DNA of 64,000 nucleotides, from NCBI GenBank assembly GCA_015143295.1, contig CM026551.1, positions 12,883,827 through 12,947,826 of the forward strand, given 5' to 3'. Of this stretch, positions 48,101 to 58,849 are shown in pieces. The position numbers and the translations under genes were made by a program. The number at the start of each line of letters is the position of its first letter. Positions within the stretch are counted from its first letter, which is position 1. The notes beneath the pieces are model-generated. The model had not been told where the DNA came from. It saw nothing but the letters and a program-made list of their open reading frames with translations, and did not search any database. This stretch comes from Tetracentron sinense (Eukaryota; Streptophyta; Magnoliopsida; Trochodendrales; Trochodendraceae).

Positions 48101-51100
48101 TGTATATTCCTAAGTTACCATTTAATCTGATGTCTGTTAGCAAACTAACATAATCCATACAATGTTTTGTAACCTTTTTCCCTTTTCATTGTGTCTTCCA
48201 AGATCTCAAGACAAAGAGGATGATTGGTGGAGGCCATGAATTCGTTGGTTTATACTACTTAGATGTTCCTCCTCAACCTACTGCAGCTGCCTTGCATTTT
48301 CAAGTGTCTCCTCTTCAATGGCATCAGCGGTTAGAACATCCCTGTCTCAATAAGTTAAAGTGTCTTGTTCTTTCTCTTCAGTCAGTGTCAAGCCTTCAAT
48401 GTGAAGCCTGTGAACCTAGTAAATATCATACGTAGTCTTTTAGTCTTAAAAAGTCGAGAAAAGGAGGTACGTTCCTTTCTCCTTAGTTCATTCTGATGTT
48501 TGCGATCCTTGTCGTGTCATAATCAGATTGGTTATTAAGGACAGAAGTAAAGTGCTACCTGTTTTTAAAGCCTTTCACAACGAAATATAAAAGTTCAGTT
48601 TAAAAAATAATTATAATGTTGTGTTTCATTCTGACAATGCTTTAGAGTATGTTCAGCATGAACTTAAATGATAAATGTGCAAATAATGGGATTCGAAATC
48701 AAAAATCATTGGGGGGTTTCAAACTCCTACTTTAGTTAGAAGTTAGAACCCTAGTTGGATTTTTTTTTTAGATTATTCTGTTAGATTGTTATTAGGGTTG
48801 CATACTTGCATCATTTTTTTTATTGGATTATTGGGGGTTTTCAAACTCCTATTTTGGTTAGAAGTTAGAACCTTAGTTGGTTTTTTATTTATTTATTATG
48901 TTATATTGTTATTTAGGTTGCGTACTTGCAACAATTTTTTTGTTGTTGTTGAATTATTGGGGGGTTTCAAAACCCTACTTTGGTTAACAATAGAACCCTA
49001 GTTTTTTTTTGTTTTTTTTATTCTGTTAGATTGTTGTTTGTGTTGCAAACTTGCATCATAAATTTTTTCATTTGTTCTATTAGGTTGTTACTAGGGTTGC
49101 ATACTTATTACTGTTGTTACTTTATTTCGTTTATTAATTAGAACCATGTTATTGCTCCTTTGGGTTGCATACTTGTTCAGGATTGTTACTGCTAGACTGT
49201 TTAGGGTTGCATACTTGTTACTGTGAGTCTGTGAGGGGTGGATCAACACAGATAAAATTAATTATTCTTTTTTGCAGATTCCAATCGGAATCAATATAAT
49301 GAGTTGTAAGAGTGATATAACAAATTGTTTGGTTAGATCATAGATGTCCACATGTCAGATGTAATCCTTTGACGGAGTACTTTCAAAATTCAAATATTTT
49401 TAATAGTTTAAGTTTTACAGTCTTGTAAATTCCTAAACAATCACATTTGATGGTAATGCATGAGTGCACGACACAATCTTAAATTGAGGATGCAATGTGT
49501 GAATAAATTCAATAAAAGTATAAAACCTTCATGTGTTACTATGTTGAAGGGATATTCCCCTTTAATTATCATTCTTGCTAATGCTTCTCGACTTCTTATT
49601 TGATCAAATTATTGACTTACGGGACTAATACCACCAAAAGCCATGGTCAATAATTGTTGATTGCTATCACGATTGGGTTTTCTAGGACATGTGTACTTTA
49701 AGTGGCTAGTTCCACTTCTAGCATCATTGTTCAATTGCCCTTTACACTATTTGCATTCACCTAAATGCACTTCTATCTTATCTTTACTATTTTTTTTTAA
49801 ATTTAAGTTACCATTTTTTGGTTAAAATGTTCCCAAACATTAGAAGTTTGTTTGGCTTTTTTGCTAGCGGGTTCACTAGCATCTTCAGCTTGAGAAGAGG
49901 GAGAGGGATGAAAAGGAGGACGGTGAGGACTAGGAGGGCATGATGATGTTACTTGCATCGAGGGCAGCTCACTAATAAGGTCATTGACCTCACTACTACC
50001 ACTACAACTACTACATGGAGTAAACATACTTTAAAAATTAATTATCTTAATGATATAACAAAAAATAACAGATGAAGTAAGACCCAATTTGGCATGTGTA
50101 AATTTTGGGTCTATTTGTCTATAAGTCTATCGCGAGTAGACGTTTTCACATTTTAGACCATTTAGTAGCATGTCTTACTTGCTATAGAGGGAGGGGGAAG
50201 ACAAAAAGACATTCCATGTCTAAAAACAAAGTTTAATTTTTGGTATTTTTGGGAAAGAAGCGCGCAACTATTACCGATAGACGATGGAACGGAGAATTTC
50301 GTCTTCTTCTACTGTGTTTCCTCCATATGAGCCTTTAAAAAAATCCTCTAGTACGCAGCTTTTATTTCTAAAAATTACAACAAAAAACAAAAAAAAAGTC
50401 TATTACTATGGGCTGCTAAATGGCTTTATTGTTAACAGATCTATTTCTTACAGATAATTTTGTCATGGATTTATTATGGCTAGATCTGTCCGATATATAC
50501 AAGATCAGATAAGATCTACCGAGCGAGTCCTAATGTAACAATAAGTCAATAACAGAAATGATAACAATCAAGCAAAATCTCCACTCCAATTAGTAGATAA
50601 CCGAGGAAGTAATAATAATAGTAAATATAAAAATAAAATAAATAAACCCTACGGTTCTAACTTCTAACAAAAGTAGCAGTAACAGTAACAGTCTAACAGA
50701 AAGAAGGTAGGATATTTTATAATGGCATGATCAATAACTCACACGAACAATTTCTAAAAATAACAACATCCAGCAGCATTTAATTTATGGGAATTGGGAA
50801 TGAGTAAAGGAGTTATACTAACAACCGGATGCAACAAAATAAATAAAGTACTACGTGACTTCTTCTGCATTGAAACATACAGTATCAGGCCGCATGAACA
50901 AACTGTTCCATGCACTTGTATCTCCACTAGCTTCAGATGCCTTCCTCTGTTCCTCCCTCTGTTGCTTAACAGTTTTTGAAGCTTGGCTGGCAGCAACATT
51001 ATTTCTGTAGAGTCCTCATTACATTATTCAAAAACACCAACATAAAAACCATAAAAAATTCAGACAGAAAAGGCAAAGAGACTAAAATATTTAGCTCTAA

Positions 51101-53205
51101 CTAACTCTTGATTCGCAGAGGGGTTTTTTTGTTTTGCTGGCATAATATGCAACAATCTGCCTTGGAAAATCGAGTTGTCCAATTCTTCTAATGCCCTGGA
51201 ACAAAGACAAATTCATAATCATCATTTATATAAAAGAAAATGTCAACGGATTCTCCATGCTAGCAAGTGATAAATGTCTGGTAGATTCTTAAACAGCTCC
51301 AAATTATAGTAAAACAAGAAAAACTCCTCGGAGGCACGAATTAGGAGTATGGCAATCATAAAATAAAACAAGAGCATAAATTTGTATCCTTGCCCTCTGA
51401 GGCAAAAATAAATTTGTGAAGTACAAAGGTCAGATGGTCCTCATCAACAAGGATTGAAGCAAAGCTACATCTAGCTCCTGCTTTTTAGTATATCAAGGCT
51501 GCATCTTGATAACCCAAAAAAGAATCTAAAGTTTTACAAAGATTCAATATATACAATATTAATAATAAAATATTCATTTAAACTTAAATTTGAAAACTAC
51601 CTAATTGCAAATTCTGGAAGTTTGTAAAGAACATAAGCAATTCCTTTGGACCGTTTGGTATCTTTATCAACTACAAGATGGACCTGCGAGACATCACCAA
51701 ATTTTCTGAAGAGCTCCTCCAGGTCATCCTCACTGAATTACATCAAAAATATAAAAAGCCAGTCAATTTAAACAACTATTAATAACAACCATTAGTAATT
51801 CATAGATATTTCATATGAAGGATAGAACATTTGGTGTGGAATAGACATTCTAAAAAGATGAACAAAGACGAGCATACGTTGCAGTATATGGAAGATTGCG
51901 GACAAAAAGACGACCAGTCTCAAGTTCTTCTTCTTTCTCATCTTTCAAACCTAATGATGGGTTTCCTTGGTCAATCATTTCACCATTGGCTTCTTCAGAA
52001 AGGCCCTCATGTTCAACCTTCTCTTGTGGGGGATCCCCTTTATGGGTACCATAACATTCCTTAACATCATGGTCATCGAGGTTTTCATTGAGAGAATCAT
52101 CATCATTATCATCACCATCACTTTCTGAATCTGACCACTCTTTCTTTACTCTACTCTTGAAATAATCAATGTCTGAGATGACCTCATTACGAGCAAGAAC
52201 ATGTGAGCGCTTCGCCATGTGCTTGTGGGAATAACCATTTTCTCTTTCATCATTTTCACCAAACTCAACCTGCATTGGAACTGATTGCTTTTTTTCTTCC
52301 TTGGTTGGCTGAGTGTGTTTCCTACTAACTTTGCTATTTTCTTCAATAAGGGGAGCTCCCAATGTATCATTTGCCCACAACTTTGACTTAGTTCGTGGCT
52401 GCATAACCTGAAGAAACTCTTGTAGCTGAGGGTCATTATTCTCGCTGCTCTTTTTAAAATTCTCTGTCTCTCCTTTGGAATCCCCAAGGCTCAAACTTTT
52501 GGCACCAGTAACTTTATTCATCTCTTCAGCAGATTTCTCTTGTTTCTTCGCAGAATACCGACTCCACGGACGAGGAATATTTGGATCACCAACTTTCCGA
52601 GCAATCTGAAAGTAGGCAATTGTTGATTCAAATATGTCACTTTTTCCAAATTAAGCTCATCATACTTTTGGGTGTTTCTGGGCATCCAATATAATTAAAT
52701 TGGTTGTATTCTTAATGACTACTAATTTTTAAGAGAGACATGTCGCAAAAATTCCGAGTTTTTAAGATGGCCAATTACACACCTCGCAAGTAATTCTAGA
52801 AGTATCAAGGTAAGAGTTGTTGAAGTACTTGAGAGCTTCTTCAGCTTCTTGCTCTGTTCGAAACCCAACAAAAGCAAATTGTCTGCTTTTACCATCCCTG
52901 AACGAAGCAAAACCAAGCACCATTAATAATAAAACGAATTAAACTCAAAACAAAACCCAAACAACAAATAAAGAGAAAAAGATCCAATCAAATTACTTGG
53001 TTCGCATGAGTTTGGCATCAGTTACTTCTCCTTTCTGAGAAAAGAATTCTCTCAGGCGATCTTCAACAGCGTATTTAGGTAAATTTTTCACACATATACG
53101 AGACCTAAGGAAATCAAATTAATTGCATACAAAAAAAAAAAATCAAATTAATCAGGGTAAAAAAAAATAATTTGATTTCGTTGATTGGAGACAAATTACT
53201 CACAT
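37124..53205 (-). CDS. MRD1: Multiple RNA-binding domain protein MRD1/RBM19 homologue
   Basis: Nucleolar RNA-binding protein that, in yeast and animals, binds pre-rRNA and is needed for small-subunit processing. Fifteen coding exons join in phase to 848 codons: 53205-53204, 53104-52997, 52897-52783, 52605-51878, 51732-51601, 51195-51106, 51004-50881, 46100-45777, 44694-44630, 40830-40656, 39301-39200, 39069-38968, 38868-38695, 37501-37370 and 37297-37124. Five RRMs are seen: about 2-78 ([11 protein letters not shown]), 305-385 ([13 protein letters not shown]), 502-575 ([13 protein letters not shown]), 622-700 ([13 protein letters not shown]) and 722-800 ([13 protein letters not shown]). Between the first two is an acidic stretch with [13 protein letters not shown] conserved [21 protein letters not shown] segment spans intron 7. 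The start ATG is split AT|G by intron 1. Introns 7 (4.8 kb) and 9 (3.8 kb) hold transposons. Length and RRM count fit plant and yeast members; animal RBM19 has six RRMs. All borders are GT-AG and no frame is broken. Confidence 0.95.
38524..38543. repeat. G homopolymer in an MRD1 intron
   Basis: About 20 consecutive G preceded by TGTGTGTGT, in the intron between exons 13 and 14. The length may be uncertain. Confidence 0.8.
39119..39179. repeat. (TA)n(TG)n microsatellite in an MRD1 intron
   Basis: About 7 TA units followed by about 23 TG units, 20 bases before the exon 11 donor on the plus-strand map. Likely polymorphic. Confidence 0.9.
41740..41905. repeat. CTAGGC-rich repeat in MRD1 intron 9
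   Basis: Repeated CCTAGGTG, GCCTAGGC and TAGGCAATG motifs in both orientations make a self-complementary patch typical of a small MITE. The ends were not fixed. Confidence 0.45.
41923..42655. mobile_element. hAT-like MITE, 733 bp, in MRD1 intron 9
   Basis: GGTTCTA at 41916-41922 and 42656-42662 flanks an insert whose ends are CACAAGGTTGTTAAATTG and CGATTTAACAACCAT. Inner arms repeat GATTCAAATCGTAA in both directions. The pyrimidine-rich frame at 42192-42455 inside it has no coding support. Confidence 0.65.
43265..44600. other. Intron 9 sequence without recognised feature
   Basis: Unique AT-rich intron sequence. A minus-strand frame of 107 codons (43828-44151) has no known domain and no splice support. 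I do not call it a gene. Confidence 0.4.
46330..46640. mobile_element. ATTACGTAACGG-type palindromic MITE in MRD1 intron 7
   Basis: Many direct and inverted copies of CATTACGTAACGG, CGTTATGTAATGG and ACGGCCGTTATG. The outer limits are approximate (AACCATTACATAACGG to CAGAACTGTTATACAACC). Confidence 0.5.
47166..47525. mobile_element. MITE, 360 bp, in MRD1 intron 7
   Basis: The ends CATAGTTAACAAGTATGGG and, inverted, CATAGTTACCAAACACCCG form a good terminal inverted repeat. They are flanked by GATGGCAG (47158-47165) and GATGGCGC (47526-47533), a decayed 8-bp duplication. The interior repeats CGGGTATAATACG. Confidence 0.65.
48180..48435 (+). mobile_element. Copia retrotransposon fragment (pre-integrase region)
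   Basis: The translation [16 protein letters not shown], then [14 protein letters not shown] and [10 protein letters not shown], is the zinc-finger-like pre-integrase region of Copia polyproteins (WH-RLGHP...CEAC-K pattern). Nothing of the reverse transcriptase or the terminal repeats is recognised here. It is a broken fossil lying antisense to the host gene. Confidence 0.75.
48690..49215. repeat. Tandem repeat, roughly 120-bp unit, in MRD1 intron 7
   Basis: About four degenerate units contain GGGGGTTTCAAACTCCTA, TTAGAACCCTAGTTGG, GTTAGATTGTTATTAGGGTT and GCATACTTGCATCA. An inverted scrap lies at 50640-50700 (CCCTACGGTTCTAACTTCTA). They may be subterminal repeats of the hAT element whose transposase fragment lies between them. 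Confidence 0.55.
49520..50027 (-). pseudogene. hAT transposase N-terminal fragment (BED finger region)
   Basis: The minus-strand translation starts [20 protein letters not shown] and then [13 protein letters not shown], typical of the segment ahead of a BED zinc finger. After a stop at 49797-49799 it continues with [19 protein letters not shown] and [17 protein letters not shown], the latter being the conserved block after the finger in Ac-like transposases. The zinc-binding part is disrupted and the catalytic core is absent. Confidence 0.7.
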
Positions 53206-53530
53206 TCTTGCGTAGTTTTGATTATAGAATTCCAGAAGCTCAGATTGGGCACCTTGAAAAAAATCTGAGAGGAAAAGAGAGAGAGAGAATGAAGAGAGTG
53301 CTGCTTTAGAAACCCTAGAAAAAAAAAAGGAGGAATAATTAGTATGAGAGGCAGAGGATGTGATGGTTTTGGAACCCGCTAGAAAAGAGAATGGCGGGTA
53401 AGTTAAGTATATGATGAGCAGAAGTCGAACTTTACTAGAGCTTTGCTTTTGAGTTTTGAGAACCCTAGAATTCAAACTCTACTGGGGAAGGATTTAAGAG
53501 GACCTTACCTACCTGGCTAGGGCTGGATGC
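53206..53530 (-). promoter_or_regulatory. MRD1 5' leader and promoter region with telo-box motifs
   Basis: Just upstream of the split start codon, the plus strand carries AAACCCTAG at 53310-53318 and AACCCTAG at 53461-53468. AAACCCTA telo-boxes are common near transcription starts of plant ribosome-biogenesis and translation genes, which fits MRD1. A GA-rich stretch lies between. The exact transcription start is not visible. Confidence 0.5.
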
Positions 53531-54419
53531 TTGGCTTCCGTTTCCGTCCCTTTCTTCTTCGTCCTCCTACTATTTTCGTTGCCCTAAAAATCACTAAGGA
53601 AAATCAATAGAGCAGTGATTAGCAGACCGTGCCGTCGGCTAGCAAGCCGAATGCCGGTCTACGTGTCCTTTTCAATGACTGATATTCCCGATTGTTAAAA
53701 AAAAAAAAAAACAGGAGGCGAATCGAGCTGGGCACTGTTCAGGCCGAAATTTTGGAAAATTTTGTTTCGGAGCCTGGTCCGAAATTTCGGTATTGGGCAG
53801 TGATTAGTACACCCCTATGGTCTAATGACATGGCCACATGTCCTTTTAACACTCATTTAATTATGATTAAGTTTAAGAAACTTAAAATTAATATTTTTAT
53901 TCTTTTGATTTTTAAAAATCAAACTTAGATTATTTAACAAGTGAATGTTAATTACAGTTGATGTGTGGTAAAAAATAGGACATTAAAAAAGAGGGCATTG
54001 ACCAGTGAGGAGTATGCATTAGACTACACCGTCTACTACGGCAATAAGTTAAGTATTTTCCTTTGGTTTTTCTTAAACATTTGCTCAAATACAGCCTTTC
54101 AATTAGAAAAAAAAAATATCTACTTGATTTTCTCATCTCTCTCTATTCAGTAATCACAGGAATCCCTCTAATTCACGGCTGCACCTCTCCCATCTCTAAA
54201 ACAACATCCTCACCCGTTTTTTGCATCACATTCTAACAACTGAAAATTTCTTATCTCTCTTCCGACAAGTCTCACTCTTCCTTTTTAATCTCCACCGTCT
54301 CATTATAGTTAAAAGAGTAAAACGAAAATATGAGAAGAAAATCAAATAACAGAGATAGAAAAATGAAAAAGAGTAACCACACCTGACAGTGGTTGGACGG
54401 CCCTTGAAGTTATCAAACC

Positions 54420-54600
54420 AGGCTATTAATCCTTAGAACTAATGTTTTTTTTCTAAAAATCAAGGTTAGATTATTGAACTTTAAAGGTTAGTGAATCTTA
54501 ACCATAGTTAATAGATGTTATCAGGGACACGTGTTGAGTTGTGGGTAAAATTGAACTCTCCCCCAATTCAATCGCAATTGGCTATGATTCGATCTCGTCA
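54420..54600. mobile_element. Foldback MITE scrap
   Basis: Contains TCTTAACCATAGTTAATAG, GGGACACGTGTTGAGTTG and TTCAATCGCAATTGGCTATG, the same arms as 1690-2040. Only one side is well kept. Confidence 0.45.
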
Positions 54601-54835
54601 AATTATCCTATTTAGTTTACATATCCAATCCTAATGCATTTAAAATTGGTTCAAGTTTATTCTATTTAGTTATATGAATGTTTAATTACACATATCCTCT
54701 TAATCCGGTGGATCTCTTGAGATCCATTTGGTTACTTGGTTAAACGTGTGACTATACATTTAGTCTGAGCCGTCCTCGTGGGACCCACACTGTGGTCTAG
54801 TAGTGTGTGGGATAGTAAAATTTTATAACTTAAGG

Positions 54836-55204
54836 TGTGTACGGTTGGGGGTAAATGGGTGAGAGTAAAATAAAATAAAAGAAATGAATGAAAAATAATT
54901 GTGTAATCCCTCTTATTGTGTTTGGTTTGAGAGAAAAGTGTTGAAGAAAGTATAAGATTTTTCAAAATTACTCTTTTACTCTCTCTTAAGAATACAACTA
55001 TACAATGGTAGAATTGAATTTATTTCACAGCTCCTTCCTTTGGAAAGAATATGATTTATAAGTAAGTAGGAGAAAATCACAAACTCCAGAGAAAAAGTTT
55101 TTTCCCTACTTTCTCTCAAATTCTCTCAAAGCAAACATGGTGAAAGTGAAGTTTTCTTTAACTTTCACCTACTTTTCCTTATATTCCACTCAAACAAATG
55201 CACC
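54836..55204. mobile_element. MITE, about 370 bp, with CTTAAG target duplication
   Basis: CTTAAG occurs at 54830-54835 and 55205-55210 on either side of the insert. The ends read GTGTGTACGGTTGGGG and, inverted, GGTGCATTTGTTTGAG. The paralogous sequence near 25000 reads ATACCTTAAGGGAG with no insert, so this is an insertion into an existing block. Confidence 0.65.
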
Positions 55205-55479
55205 CTTAAGGGGGAGTTGGTTATGTAATATGTGACTAAAACATATAAGAGGAAGAACACGCTTGAAAAAAAAGTGAGTTGCTTTAACAAGCTTTAAACC
55301 CCCTAATAAACTTCATATATGGAATTTTTCTTCTTTTAAAATACTGGCCTTAAATTATAAAAGATAGGAAACAAAACAAAACAAGATAACTTGACGATCA
55401 ACAACAATATCTTCTCGCCAAGAAGAGGAAATGTCAAATTGGTAGCACCATCTCCGAGAGGATGAGATCCAATTGTTAA

Positions 55480-56045
55480 GGTAGAGCGCTAGCCTCATTC
55501 ATATGTCCATGGACCTACACGCTTTTCATGGTAAAACACCAAACCGTATACTGAATCAACATGTACGTTGAAAAAGGGAGAGAGCAAGTATTGAATCATG
55601 ATGTAGGGAGGCAGAGAGAGTATGGATTTGAATCTAACATATAAAAAAAAAAAAAAAAAAAAGGGGGGGGGGGGGGGGGGGGGGGGGGAGAGATAGAGAA
55701 AGAACACAACACATTTTAAGATTATATATGTGAAATGAGCAAAATTGATGATGAGTCAAGAGACCCAATGAGAGGCAATTTATAGAGAGGATCAAGCCAG
55801 AGGCATGATACCTAATTAATATTTTACAAAGTGTAATCTTGCATTTATGGAATTAAAATTAAGAGGGGTTTTTAATATATTTCCAAATATATAGCACAAA
55901 TGCATGCATGAGTGCAAAAGAAGCAATAACAAATTACTCCAACGGGTCCAACCCATTGTGGATGGAATTAGCTTAAAGATATTCATTGATTTGCATTGAG
56001 TCCTAAGCAAAGGTCCATCTGACCAATTGTGCCCTAACACACATA
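55480..56045 (-). repeat. Promoter-like repeat P, copy 11, with A20-G26 run
   Basis: The distant copy has the usual core plus the antisense frame VRFKSILSLPPYIMIQYLLS. An uninterrupted run of about 20 A (55643-55662) followed by about 26 G (55663-55688) replaces the short A/G tract of other copies. Confidence 0.65.
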
Positions 56046-56743
56046 AACAGGGGAAAATTTTATTCAAAAACACATCCATCTCCTATTTGGACTACACCAT
56101 TTGCAACGAGGCCATAGAAATTCAGGATCACCTATTTTTGTAGTGCTCCTTTTCAATGCAAATATGACGCCCAGTCCAAAACTATATTAATAACTTTCAT
56201 TTGGCACAAGATAGATTGCAAAGAGGTTAAAACAAACTCTAATAGAGCCTCTTGTAGTATTAACAAGGGAAAATTTTACTTTTGGGCCTTAGATAGAGAA
56301 AGGTAAGGGAATGAAGGGTACAAAAATGGAGTGTTTAAAGGCATTATTCATGTGTTTATAAAAACCTCCTTTTAAGCTTGAAAACAAATATTGGATGTGG
56401 CTTATATTTTATTTGTCTAGTATGTTCTATACAAGAGTTAAGAAATACCCTAGGGTTGCTTACAAACACATGAAGGATATGATATGTATAGCAAAAAATG
56501 ACTCTGTCCTCGGGCCTATGTACTAGAACATATATGGATGCATCTTTGCTTTACAAGTATGCAGTTTTTAAATGAACATTCATTTTGCTTTAGTGAACAA
56601 AAAATTATTTGTTATTTCTTATTTATCATGACTTATAAAATGTTGTAATGCACTGCTCGAATGTTACAGAACACCTCTCAAACCTGTTTGTTTTTGAGTC
56701 TATGTGCATGAGAGTCATCATCCCTAGGTTCGACCTTTTAAGC

Positions 56744-57160
56744 TCATGAAAATAGACTATTGACATCAGCATATAGATCTTCATAAGATCTCATTATTTG
56801 TTTTATTATAATCTCTCTATGCAACCATGCTTTCCTAAAGTTGACTGCTGACCTCAACCCCATAATCTCATGTGGCCTATATGTCTTTATTTTGAAAACT
56901 CTAACTTTGCTCACCCTTAATGCATGAACCCTCCAACTACAACATTCAACAAGACGTGTGATTATGTATCTCCGGGCACATGAAAATAGGACCTTGTATT
57001 GAATGTGCTTCCGCATTACAAACTTGCTTAGAACATTCCGTAGCCGATTTTTATCCTTAAACATTTGTTTGATGGATATTTTATCTGTATCGTCCACCAC
57101 ATCCTGGATATGATGATAAATTTGCATTAACGTATGGATCGTCATCATCTTTATGCACAA
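56744..57160 (-). pseudogene. Mutator-like (MULE) transposase N-terminal fragment
   Basis: A single open frame of 138 codons contains FKDKNRLRNVLSKFVMRKHI, then CCSWRVHALRVSKVRVFKIK and FRKAWLHREII. This matches the MuDR N-terminal region: a domain ending in C-WR-HA, then F-IKT, then the segment leading to the transposase. The DDE catalytic domain and zinc knuckle are not found downstream, so it is a remnant. Confidence 0.7.
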
Positions 57161-58114
57161 CCTTCACTGACTCTTAATGGGGAGAGGCAATGGGGAGAGG
57201 CTGATGAATGGATGATCAATAATGGCACGGTGAGGAAAATGAAAACGATTAAGTGGACCATTGATATATTAACGCGATTTGGTTACTCACATTAGTGTAA
57301 GTGAGGCAACGACGACACATCCCAACAACTCTATACCATCATCCCTAAGCGGGATGTTGGGGACTTGGGGTCTAACGGGTTGAAGCATCCCAACTCTAGA
57401 CCGAGAAACCTAATTGGGACGTTGAGGTCTAATAAGGTGCCCTCTTCAACGTCCTCAATGCAATGGCAACATAATCAACCATTCTTCCTTGGTCATCAAC
57501 ATCGTCATCCTATGCAACCAAACCATCAATGTCATCATCATCATGACCCTCCCAATAGTAGCCAAAACAATCATCAACGTCATCATGATCCACTGCATTG
57601 AGAAATGAATTCGATACGAATTTAACGAGTAATAACAAGTTCACGAGCTCCCTATTCTCTGAATATGGTTTTCATGGCTGACTGGTTCCCTCCATTCTAA
57701 TACGACGTAATCCCTTGGACTTGGAGAAAGGTCCTCTCTTGAACAACTAAAGTCCGTTCTTGAACAACCAAACTCCGTTCTTGAAAAACCAGTGAAAATC
57801 TCTCTTCAATTTGATTGGAGGAAACGTTACAAAAATTATATCCTAAAAAATAATTTTGAGAAATGAAAAACGGATGGTACGGTTAGCCTCCATAGTTTAT
57901 GTTACTAGGCTTTGTTTGATTGGAAGGAAACTTTGTAAAAAATTATATCTTTAGAAAAATTTTGAGAAATGGAAAACCCTTGCTGTCCAAGCTGACCGCG
58001 CAATCTCGTTGGTCCACCCCCTCCTTTTAAACACCCACTAACTGTGGTTAAAATTCACTCATCCTAGTAATTATACATTTGGATTTTAGGAAATTTTTTT
58101 AAAAATAATAATTA

Positions 58115-58508
58115 CTAGCAGGTGACATGTGCGATGCAAGGGAGAGCGAGGGGAAGGAGTTAACCACAATTAATAGTAGTTAAAAGGGACACGTGTTAAC
58201 CCGCAGGTGTGATTGAACTCCCTAGTGACATGTGCGATGCACGTGAGAGCGAGGAGAAAGAGTCAACCACAGTTAATAGGAGTTAAAAAGGACACGTGTT
58301 AACCCATGGGTGCCATTGAACTCTCCCCGAGTTCAATCACGATTAGCTGTGATTATAAACCGATAGATGAGCAAGGGATAGTTTGGAAATTAAATCAAAG
58401 ACAAGGGGTAGTTTGGGTTTTAAATCAAAATTTTGTTTTTATATAAGGATAGTATGAGAATTTTGGAAAAATCATCTACACCTACCTCTCCCATTATAAT
58501 AGTAAAAA
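58115..58508 (-). mobile_element. Non-autonomous Helitron, partner of 35486-35882
   Basis: On the minus strand it starts TTTTTACTATTATAATGGG and shares its whole body with 35486-35882. It also has two 3' ends, GCATCGCACATGTCACTAG and, about 80 bases on, GCATCGCACATGTCACCTG followed by CTAG. The final CTAG is followed by T on that strand. Lengths are 394 and 397 bp. Confidence 0.65.
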
Positions 58509-58849
58509 TAATTTAGTTAAGCATAATCATGGTTAAAAAGTGATTAAATCTTAAAAGTTAAAAGTAACATTTTTTTTTAAGGATTCCAAGCTCTTTTTTT
58601 TTGGGAAGAGAATTAGGGATTCCAAACTCAAAAATTAGTTCTTACGAATAATAATTTGGGATGCAGAGCTCTAAAATGCGTAATTATCAAAGTTCAAAGA
58701 AACTGTAATAATTAAAAAAAAAAAAAAACATTTTTTCCCGTTCAAAGTTCAAAGAAACGCAACCTAAGGTTAAAACCTCACTTAAACCCGGGCAATAGCA
58801 TACATACCAAATTGCAAAGCTCGAAGAGCCGTTGACAGAAGAACCTCCC

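Noticed and set aside
57365-57601. Plus-strand frame of 78 codons rich in His and Asn
   Set aside because: CATCAT/CATCAA low-complexity sequence with no homology.
58832-58849. Extending RUG3 upstream to a TTG at 58832
   Set aside because: The first ATG is at 58850 in a good context and begins a mitochondrial-type presequence. TTG starts are not expected here.
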